Below, one piece after another: positions 21,901-33,900 of a stretch of DNA of 64,000 nt. A program made the translations under genes and the position numbers. A model generated the notes under the pieces. The model did no database searches and had not been told where the DNA came from. It was given only the letters and a program-made list of their open reading frames with translations. The first letter of the stretch is position 1. Every line of letters begins with the position of its first letter. This stretch comes from Schistosoma haematobium (taxonomy: Eukaryota > Platyhelminthes > Trematoda > Strigeidida > Schistosomatidae), in contig NC_067202.1 in the NCBI RefSeq assembly GCF_000699445.3, positions 18,261,760-18,325,759 of the forward strand. The letters are read 5' to 3'.

Positions 21901-24900
21901 TACAATGGAAGATAGTTGCGCAATATCGCGGATTGGTTGAGGTTAGACATTAACACCGTTAGATGCCGGTTGGCTCAGTGGTCTAGAGTTTAAGCGTTCG
22001 TGCATGAGACTGAAGGCCCTGAGTTCGAATCTCACGAGCGGGATCGCACTGCTGATGAGTCCCACGATAAGACGAAACGGCCGTCCAGCGCTTCCAGGTT
22101 TTCCATGGTGGTCCGGTTTCGATTGACTCATGAAGTTAATCAAAAAAGTTTATTAGTGGTTATTTTGTTATGCAATCATCGTTATCACGATTATTTCATT
22201 CATCTGTTTAAAATTTGCTTAATTTTAACAGTTGGATTCATGAGTCGACCTAAGCTAGACCATCATTGAAAATTTTGGAAGCACTGAACGGCCGTCTCAT
22301 ACTAGTAGGCTTGTTTAATTCTCGAAACTTATGCAAACTCTTCAAAACTTTCATCTAGTCAATTATGAATTGTCAATACTTGTCAATTGATCACTCACTC
22401 TATCACTTGTATATTGAAATTTTATATAAACTTCTTGACAACTTCTACACTGATCAATACATCCAATTTATAAGTTTTCGGGAAGTTCTACTCGCAGCTT
22501 TCTCGTGGTGGGGGTGTTGTTTACGAAATTGAGAGGATGGAAAGCGAATGTCCGTCTCTGTAACCGGCTGGGTGGATATGGAGGATCCACCCAAAGGAGT
22601 TGGAAAATCCTGACTACAAACCAATGGTGCACATAGGCTTCAGGATCCTGAGGGAACGAATGGCGTATGAATCAATTATTGGTCACCGGCTACCATGGGA
22701 TTGCATTTCCTGACGTTGATCCACTGCCTTGTGGATTAGACCTTTAAATCGAAGACATCGGGTGTGTCCGCCTAAGGAAACTATCTGGTTCGGTTTGGGC
22801 AACCGGGAAGTATCAAAGTCCACATACAAATCAAGTGACTTGTGTGGTTCGCATATGGATTCAGTGCTCCTTTGTACCGATATTTATGTGTTCAAATAAA
22901 TAACTTCACTAAACTACTGTCATATTTCATTATATTTTAGTTATTATTAAATCAATTTTTATTTCCTAATCTAATATCATTTCAATATTCATTTGAGTTC
23001 ATATTATAATCATGTGTCAATGTGACATTTTAGTATGAACAGAGTTGTGAGAACAGTTGATAAGAAATTATGAATTAAAATGAATTCATACTGTGATGTG
23101 TGCTACTGATTTCTATGGATATAAGTAGTATGTATCATCAATTGAAAGTGAAATATCTGACAGCAGAAGGTTAAGAATATTGAAGAAAAGCGAACGAGAA
23201 CAAAGCATGATTCGTATGGAAACGAATGAACAATAAATTCTAAGACGATTGATTGACATTTTGTAAATGAAGTATTTACTACATGATTCTCAGATTTTTC
23301 TAAAAGAGATTCTGTAATTGTGTGTTAGAAAGAGGTTCAGAGGTTCTGAAATCATAATGTATACGATAAAAGAAGTCATCCATATGACTCCATAATAGTC
23401 GACCACTGGAGCCATGATAAGTTCACGAAAAACTCTTTCAGTATCGATCACGTAGCTTCAATATTGTTTGTGTGCACTCCGGTTGTTGAGTCCACAAAAT
23501 GCCACTCATGGATAACGACACGATCCAGTCAGTCAGTCAGTCAGTCAGTAACAACGTACAACTTCGTACATACGTACATTAGTTCGAGTTGCCACACCAC
23601 ATTAGCACAGAGATGCAGTTGTCGATTCAAATCACGTAGTGGTAGAGGCAGTAAGAGTATAAGCAGTAATCGGAAACATTAGGGTTTGAAGATGTTATTT
23701 AGAGAGTATAATCCAGTGAAATAAATTTGGAAAGAGAAAAAAGAGAGACAAGGAGGATTCAGGAGATTAGAATTTGGAAGAACACAAAGAGTGGATGCAC
23801 CTGTGCCATTGAAAAGGACTTTGAGCCATGTTATTCAGGGTCACTAACCATCTGTTGCTATCATCTCGCGGATCGCAACCAGATAGTCTACACCTATCAA
23901 CATGACTCAGTCCACTTGTCAGTGACTTCATGGATTTGTGCCATGTTTTGGTCTGGCCGCCCCTAGCTTTCTTCCAACCTACTCCTATACCACTGAACAT
24001 AGCACGTCGAGGTAGTCGGTGGTTGGGCATACGTAGCACGTGTCTCAGCCATCTCAACTGATGAAGTTTCACCACTTCATCAATTGATTTGCCATCCTTA
24101 CCTAGTACCCGTTTCCTAACAACTGTGTTACTTACTCGATGGTCCCATGATATACGAGCAATGTTTCGAAGACATCTATGATCGAATACTAGTAACCTAC
24201 GGCACGATGCACATAACCACCTCTATGTAGGCATCAGTATGCTCTCCAATCACCCGTGTTACGGGTGCTTTTATTATCCAGTTCGCAACAATTGTTATAA
24301 TTTGCTTTAGTCTCAATCTGAATCGAGTAGATGTTTAGATGGAAGTAGATAATACGGAGCTCGAACCTGAAACATAACGATTAATTTTTATAAAGTACAA
24401 TAGAATAAATTATTAACACAATATAATCTGAAATCTTCTACTTACTTGTTCAATTAATGGATCAGAATATTGTGTATCAAATAGACAAAATAATGTTTCA
24501 CCAATTAAACCTAATTCTTCACCAATACAACGATTAACAATACGAATTAAACCACTAATTGTATTACTTTCTGACATTGATTGTACACATAACTAAAAGA
24601 AATGAAATACAAGCAAACAAACAAATACACAATGAATACACTAATGAATGTCAATGTCTATATTTCATTATTATTTTGGATCATGTATAGTTGACTGTGA
24701 ATCATATGGTTGATTGACTTTTTTTCTCGTTTAGATTAGTAGACCAGAGACACGTTGATAAGAATAATAATTTGTAGTCAGTCAGTTAGCTACAACGTAA
24801 GACCAGGCACATAAATGCATCGGTTCAAGTTGACACACCTCACTCACTAGCACAACAAGATGAACACCGAATTCATAGAAGTAGTTACTTCAATGGTAGT

Positions 24901-27900
24901 AATATAAAGAAGATTGTGTATAAAGATATAATACATGAAGAAAGAATTAGTTGGTAGAATGTAAGATATAAAGTAATTTAAACCTCTCAGTTTAAGGGGA
25001 AACAAACAGAGTATACACCTACGTCCTGACCTTTGTTATTACCTTGACGTGGTGGTCCGGCTTGCTTAACGTGATGAAGCAACCAAGCTATACTAGCTGG
25101 AACAACCGTCCCTCAAGGTCCTACCATGTCAGACAGGTCGGTTGAAGAGTGGTAAGACTAAAAGCAACAAACCCAAGGTCCGAAGGCGAAGTCGTACTGC
25201 TGAATGTACAGAGGTGTGACAGCAGTAAGGTGTTTCCTTCAGACAACCAGCATAACAACGATGCTGCCATCCACGAGAAGGGGTACGGTTAGAAAAGGTT
25301 GACCCTAAAAATGCACACCTCGCCTTGCCCCACAAATATCCGTCTCCGGTCGTAAGGTCTGAACAAGTACGGAGCTAACAAAAAACCACTCATAAAAATG
25401 TCGTATGTCACCGACCTCAAGCAGTTGTCCCTTGGGCACTGCGGTCACGCTCTCGGGTCATTAAGGCCACCTCTAATCCAATTTTCTTTTCAGGTACCTA
25501 CAGAAGAACTCATCCACGATGCGGGCAACCGGGAAGTGATAGCCGCCCTCATACCTCTAACAGCACTCAAGATACACCTACGCGATTGTGATCGATTCTG
25601 AGCCATGTCACATAGAATCTTCAACTATTCGTTACGATAGTCACGCGGACCCCGACCACGTAGTCTGCATCTACCAGTATGGCTAAGACTAAAAGTTAGC
25701 GACTTCAAGGACTGATGTCACATTTTGGTTTGGCCACCCTTAACATTCTTCCAAGCATCCCCAACACTAGTCAGCATTGCGCGTCGTGGTAATCAGTGTT
25801 CAGTCATACATCACACGTGGAATGTAAACTGATTTCAATATCAGATTTTTAGAAACTTTCTGATACTTTTACAATTCCTTGGATCTGGAATTTCGATATT
25901 TTCTTAATCGAATTTGTCTCCATGGTTGTTTACGTGTACGGATATAACAGTGACGACACATTATTTGGGTTCATGGATAATCTGTGCTCGTATATGATAA
26001 TTCACAAGATGTTGCTATGTTCGTGTATTGTGAAATACAGCTCTCCTTCTAACTTTCAAGAAAATATCAATACAATTCAGTAACTAAGCAATGATTTATA
26101 AAGTAGGGTAGTGTGATTATAGAACTTGCGTCACTTGTAGAGTAGTCGAGATACCTTTCTGACAACCAAATGATATGTTAACTGCACAGTAGTTCGCTCC
26201 TTCCTACTGTATGAGTATGAAATATGGCCGCTAAGAAAAGAGGATATTCGTGGGTTATCAATATTCGTTTATAGGCATCTTCAAAGCGCTGCTAGTGCTA
26301 GACTACTGAGTCTGGTTTGGGAATAAGGTAGTAGGTAAGGATAGAAAATTGACTAAAGAGGTAGTAGATCTCCATCGACTGAGGTAGTTGTGACACATAT
26401 TACGTATGACCAGCCACCGCTTACCTGTATGGGCGATGTTATTTGGTGTTAGGAGTTCACTAGAGGAAAGCTAGGAAATCAGTCCATGAAGTAACTGACA
26501 ATTGGACTTATAAATGTTAATAGGTATAGGCTACCTTGTTGGAGTCCACGTGATTATCCCAACTAATATCTAGAGACTTTGAATGACATGGCTCAAGATC
26601 GTTTGCAATAGTGCAGGTGCATTCATTCTTTGTCTTCCTCCTAATTCTAAGATTCCAAACTCCTCAGAACCCTTTTAGTTTTTAATTTACTAATTTAGAT
26701 CTTGAATCGTATCTTCGATGGCTAATCTTTTTAATCATTATTCATTTCATTACAACTTCTACTGTTCTGGGATTTGGCCTGATGACTTCATATCTCTATG
26801 TTGATAGGGTATGGCAACTAGAATTGATGTACATTACTTACTTACTTACGCCTGTTACTCCCAATGGAGCATAGGCCGCCGACCAGCATTCTCTAACCCA
26901 CTCTGTCCTGAACCTTCTTTTCTAGTTCTATCCAATTATTGTTCATTTTTCTCATGTCTATCTCCATTTCCCAGCGTAATGTGTTGTTTGGTCTTCCTCT
27001 TTTCCTTTGGCCTTGAAGATTCCGTGTGAGGGCTTGTCTTGTGATACAGTTGGGTGCTTTCCTCAATGTGTGTCCTATCCACTTCCAGCGCTTCTTCCTG
27101 ATTTCTTCCTCCGCTGGGATCTGGTTTGTTCTCTCCCACAGTACGTTGTTGCTAATAGTGTCTGGCCAACGGATCCGAAATATTTTGCGTAGACAGCTGT
27201 TAATAAACACCTGTATCTTCTGGATGATGGCTTTCGTAGTTCTCCAGGTTTCTGCCCCATAGAGTAGAACTGTCTTGACATTTGTATTGAAAATCCTGAC
27301 CTTAGTGTTGATTGACAGTGGCTTTGAGTTGTACATGTTCTTCAGCTGTAAACATACCGCTCTTGCTTTGCCGATCTGCACCTTCACATCTGCATCAGAT
27401 CCACTGTGTTCATCAATGATGCTGCCCAAATATGTAAAGGTTTTTACATCTTCCAAATCTTCTCCGTCAATTGTGATTGGATTGGTGCATTCTGTGTTGT
27501 ATCGCAGAATCCTGCTTTTCCCTTTGTGTATATTGAGACCTACTGCTGCTGAGGCTGCTGCCACACTGTTCGTCTTCTCCTGCATCTGTTGTTGCGTTTG
27601 GGATAGAAGGGCCAGATCATCTGCGAAGTCTAGATCATCCAACTGCATCTTAGATGTCCATTGTATCCCGCGCTTCCCTTCAGACGTTGACGTCTTCATG
27701 GTCCAGTCGATCACCAGGAGAAAGAGGAAGGGTGAGAGCAAGCAACCTTGCCTAACACCGGTCTTCACTTCGAACGACTTTGTCAACTGTCCTCCATGCA
27801 CAATTTTGCAGTGTAATCCATCATATGAGTTCTGTATGATATTGACTATCTTCTGAGGCACGCCGTAGTGTCGAAGAAGTTTCCATAGTGTTGTTCTGTC

Positions 27901-30900
27901 CATGCTATCAAATGCTTTTTCGTAGTCAATGAAACTGATGTAGAGTGATGAATTCCATTCAATTGATTGTTCCACAATGATCCGTAGAGTTGCGATTTGG
28001 TCTGTACACGATGTACATACATACCAGATTGTAAGTTGTGACTGAATGGTCCTGACAGTGGTTCCTATTTTTACGTCGTAGCTGGGTTTGCCTATAGTAA
28101 TGACTTATTCAAGCTATAGAGGTCGGGTAAATAGTTCCATTAGGTTGTACCATGCCAGGCAGGCTGGTTGCAGAACGGTAGGGTGGAAAGCAGTCAACAG
28201 TTTTTCACCTCACAACAGGAAAAAAAGGTTAATGAAGGTTAGGTCCAGAAATGTCAGTCTTCACCTTATACCACAGGCTTCCACCTAAGGCCGCAAGGCC
28301 TACTGAAGTACGGAGCTAATACATCACAAACTTCTTATAGATAAGTTGTGTATGACCGGCCTCAAGTAGTTGTCTTAAGGGCTTCACAGTAGTTTTTCCT
28401 GGTCGCTAAAACTACTAATATTCCAGTTTCTTTCTAAGGTCCTCCCCCAATAAGAAATATCCTTCGACGGTATGGGCAATCAGAAATCGACAATAGCCCT
28501 CACACCTCTAACAGAACTCGTGATCCTCTACACTATTATCGAATCCCCTCGTTACTTAATATTCATTTTATTCCTACTATCAAACCTTCTATGAAATGAT
28601 GTCAGTCAACTTATTATTAACAAGTAAATTACAAGACAATTTATATCGTGAAAACCGGGGAGGATTGGACAACTTATTGATTGATTCTATTATGACGAGA
28701 CTCATTAGCAGTATGTATCAAAAACTACCTTATACTAAGACAACACAACTATCTTATACTCCCATGCTTCACTTAATAACTATTTAACTTGAGTGACTAA
28801 ATAAGAAAATTTGTAAAAGCTTTTCATTAAGAATAAAATATATCGCACTAAAACTTACTTTACTCGCTGACATCTGATGTAAAATGATGACAATCGCTTT
28901 AGCACCTTCTGGATCATCGACTTTTGCTAATAATTCTAAAACTCTATGTACATTACCAGATCGAGGTAAAGAATCCGTAAGACCAGGACGATCAGTCAGT
29001 ACAGTTTTACATGCTCGAGTTAGTAATCTAACTAATAAAGTTGAATTTGGTAATTGATGTATTGCCTAGAAAATAGCAAAAACGGATATGAGATACAGGG
29101 ATAGGAATTACGAAATAATAATCAGTATGTTAATGCATTATAGTTTAGGACGTATTGCAACTGTACTTTAATAAGAAAACAAAATATACAGTTAAAAAGT
29201 GATTTCTATGTCATCGAAAGTATGTCAACAAAGTGGATTAAGTGATTGTGACAATCAGCTTTCAATTATCAACTCCCAGATTACAATTCATATACAGCCA
29301 TAAACCAAACATGCAGTTGAACTTGTATTATTGTAATGAATCAATAGACCTACATTAGAAAAATACATCGCAACAAGAGATGAGTTAAACGATACCTTAC
29401 AGTTAGAGTAGTGTTGTAGTGAACAGAACACGGGTGGGGACAATCGAATGTATCTAGCATAAAATTACAGAGTTAGTTGGTAAAATAGAAAAAACATATA
29501 GCAAATCGTTAATTTGCAAAATATCAATCCATCATATCAACCTGGACTGTTCCTGTTGCAATCATCAATCCATTGTCTCACATTTCATTGTTCATGCGTT
29601 TTCTTACGAATTGCATTGTGTTTCCGCTCTTCCTTTCTTGATCTTCCCCCATCTTCTGCTGCCAGACATTATGTTTTTAACTCGTCATATACTACTTATA
29701 TTAATATAAGTAGCACGCACCACAGTGTGTTAACATTATAAAAAAATATAACTATTTGTTAAATACTCATTACGAAATATACAAATTATTCATAGTCGAT
29801 TTGGTTTCTATGATAACAATGTGTATCAGTTCAAGTTTTTATATTCCAATCAGTACAATGAGATTAACAGTAAAGTAATCGAAATAATGATGTGGTGTAT
29901 GCCACGTATATCGACATAACACCAATTACAAGTGAAATGCTTGGGAACAGAACATTGGGAAGATCGAATCGAAGGAACGATAAAGTTTGAGACAATTGAT
30001 GGACGATTTGCAAATGAAGTATTGAACTCATGGTTTCCACACTTCATGAAAGAACTCTATTAACATACAATTGATTGTCCTCACATGTGTTCTCGTTCAC
30101 TACAATAGTACTAAGTAATTCATAATGAAAATGACTAAATATTGAATGTATGTTTCGAGAAAACGAAATGAAAAGAATGTATGTATGAAATAGCACTGGA
30201 AAGCTCTAAAAGGAGATAATACGTGAATGCATCTGAGTAACTATATTCAATGCTAACCCATGAAAAAAAAATCAAAATAACCATAAGAATTTATCTATAA
30301 ATGGATCTCTACAGTTCATACATAACACAATACATCATACTAATTGTTCCTTATATTAATGTATATTGAGTAACTTCATGATTTGATTATAGACTTTTTT
30401 CAGTATAACTTCATTAATGAAGTACGGTCAGTCATCTACAGCGTAGGACCAGGCACATATATGCATCGGTTCAAGTTACCGTACCTCACTCATTAGAATA
30501 ACAAGATAAACACCGAATTCATAGAATCAGTTACTTCGATGGCAGTAAAAAGTAGAATTCATATAACGATATGATACAGAAAGAAACAATTAGCTAGTAG
30601 AAAGAAAGATGTAAAGTAATTTTAATCTCTTAGTTTAAGGGAAGACAAAAAGCGTATACGCCTACCCCATTGTGATCGATTCTGAGTCATGTCACATAGA
30701 GTCTTCAACTGTTCGTTATGATAGTCACGCGGACTCCAACCAAGTGGTCTGCATCTACCAGTATAGCTAGGACTAGAAGTTAGTGACTTCAAGCACTGAT
30801 GCCCCGTTTTGGTTTGGCCGCCCCCGTTGCGCGCAGTTGTTATGATGAATTACAAGTTTATACAATTGATTTTAACCCAAACAAAGTATGACTACATTTC

Positions 30901-33900
30901 ATTCAACATCATTTAAATTAAAGTAGAATGAAATAAAAACTGATGATCCGATGGTTTGGAAATATTGTATCTGTGTAACAAATTGGGTGATCTTGACGAA
31001 ATTTAGTTAGTAAACATTTCGGTATCAAGTTAGGTATAGTCAGCATAGGTTTATATATATATATATATATCACAAATGTGGATTGACCATTAAATGATTC
31101 AGAGAGCCCAAGACAAAGTTAGCTGAAGAGTAGTGGTCAGCGGTCAATCCAGACTAATTCAGGCAGTTACAACATAGGACCAGGCACATACATGCATCGG
31201 TCCAAGTTGTCGTAGCTCATTATCACAGCACGATGAACACCGGATTTATAGAAGCAGTTAACTTAATGGTGTAATATATAACCGAAAGATTTTGTGTAAG
31301 GATATAGTACAGAAAGAAACAATTAGTTAGTAGAAAGGAAGATATAAAGCAGTTTCGATCTCATAGTTTACAAGAAGACAGAAAGCGTAAAAAACCTACG
31401 CCATTGTGATCGATTCTCAGACATGTCACACAGAGTCTCCAATCATTGATTAGGATAGTCATGCAGACCCCAACCAAGTAGTCTGCATCTACCAGTATAG
31501 CTAGGACTAGAAGTTAGTGACTTCAAGCACTGATGCCACTTTTTGGTTTGGCCACCCCTAACTTTCTTCCAACCATTCCCAATACTAGTCAACATTGCGC
31601 GTCTTCGTAATCGGTGTTCAGGCATATGTAACACGTGGCTTAACCATCTCAGTCTATGAAGATTGACAGCCTCATCGACTGACTAAGTAAGTATGCAGAT
31701 TTCACACGGTATGAAAACAATCCACTCAAAAAGATAGACATATTTGTGTAATTAAAACTATTGTGTACTACAAAAATGAAAATATTTCTTTTATATTTTT
31801 ATACAAAACGGTATTCCTATTTAGTGAACTGAATGCAACACTACATTAGAGATCAAAGAATACACTGAGTATTCGATCATAGGTATCTGTTCCTTCATTT
31901 AAGTTACTTCAATTTAGGGAATCGGATAGTAGTAATAACAGTAGGCGGTTTCACTAACATTTATTCTCCCAGGTTTATAGAATAGATAGATTGTGATTAG
32001 CAATAAGTTGAGATGGCTGGGACATGTGTTACGTATGCCCAACCACCGACTACCTCGACGTGCGATGTTCAGTGGTATAGGAGTAGACCGGAATAAAGCT
32101 AGGGGCGGCCAGACCAAAACATGGCACAAATCCATGAAGTCACTGACAAGTGGACTGAGTCATGTTGATAGGTGTAGACTATCTGGTTGCGATCCGCGAG
32201 ATGATAGCAACAGATGGTTAGTGACCCTGAATAACATGGCTCAAAGTCCTTTTCAATGGCACAGGTGCATCCACTCTTTGTGTTCTTCCAAATTCTAATC
32301 TCCTGAATCCTCCTTGTCTCTCTTTTTTCTCTTTCCAAATTTATTTCACTGGATTATACTCTCTAAATAACATCTTCAAACCCTAATGTTTCCGATTACT
32401 GCTTATACTCTTACTGCCTCTACCACTACGTGATTTGAATCGACAACTGCATCTCTGTGCTAATGTGGTGTGGCAACTCGAACTAATGTACGTATGTACG
32501 AAGTTGTACGTTGTTACTGACTGACTGAGTGACTGAGCAATAAAACCCAAATGAATGTTTCATCCTTGTTTGGACTCATCATCTAGATGTGAGTATGTGT
32601 TTATTTACACAAATGTATACATTAAAGATTGAAAAAACTACTCCCTTATAACAATCAATCAAATAAATATAAGATTTCTTTTATTTACTTCAATCCATTT
32701 TTCCATACATTCATTTAAGAATAATTCCGGATTACGTAATGTCCAACCAGGATGTGATATATATAAATGTAAATAGACATTAGCTATTTGAATTGGACCA
32801 AGACATGCAACATATTGAGCAATTTCATTTGGTTTATTTTTATTCTCTTCATTAGCTTTCTTAGCTATTACTTCTGTATATGGTACTTTAAATGAATCGG
32901 ATAAATTCCATTTGATATTACGATCTTCAAGTTGTGAATGATAGAAACTATTAAAAAAGGAATTAAGTAGACAATGTGTGTGTGAATGATTAAGATATTG
33001 AAATAAAACAAACATCAATTCAAAAGTTTACAAAATCTATTAAATAAATATAGATTATGGTTAAGATCATGAGTCAGTTGAAGCTAGACCACCGTGGAAA
33101 ACCTGGAAGCATTGGACGGCCGTTTCGTCCTATTGTGGGACTCCTCAGCAGTGGGCATCCACGACCTCACCCCGTACGAAATCCGAACCCAGGACCTACT
33201 GGTTTCGCGCGCGAGCACTTAACCACTAGACCACGGAACCGGCATCCAACGGTATATAGACTATACATAGACTATTTGGTTGGGATCTGTGTGACTATCA
33301 TAACCAATGGTTGGAGACTTTGTGTGAAATGGCTGAGAATCAATCATAATGGTGTAGGTGTATACACTATCTGTCTTCCCTTAAACCGTGAGTACCAAAT
33401 TGCTTTATACCTTTCTTTCCACAAACTAATTCTTTCTTCCTGTACTATATCCTTATACACAATCATTCTTCTATATATTACTACCATTGAAGTAACTAAT
33501 TCTATGAATTCGATGTTGATCTTGTTGTGTTAGTGAGGTATGGTAAATTGAACCGATGAAGATATGTACCTGTTTCTACGTCGTAGCTGACTGACAAATA
33601 CACAAACTCAGGGGGACATTAAGTAAATTTAACAAAAATTTAGCGTAAATCTTTAAAATGTGTTAACCTCCATGAAGATCTTCTAACTCCCAGAGCAGAT
33701 TTTAAATGGTTTGAATTATTTTTTCTGGTTAGCGATTTTTAGCGAGTTAGTTTTCTACGGGATGGGGTCGCTAACTCCATGCCCAACCCTCCTCCTTTAT
33801 CCGCGCTTGGGACCGTCTAGCTTCGAGAGATATTTCTCGGAGTTCTAGTGAGAAGCCATGGCCAGTGGAGTTGGACTTTGTCAAGTGTGAGGTAGTTGCC

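Noticed and set aside
27275..27856. 193-codon plus-strand open frame
   Set aside because: Exact antisense shadow of the family A reverse transcriptase.
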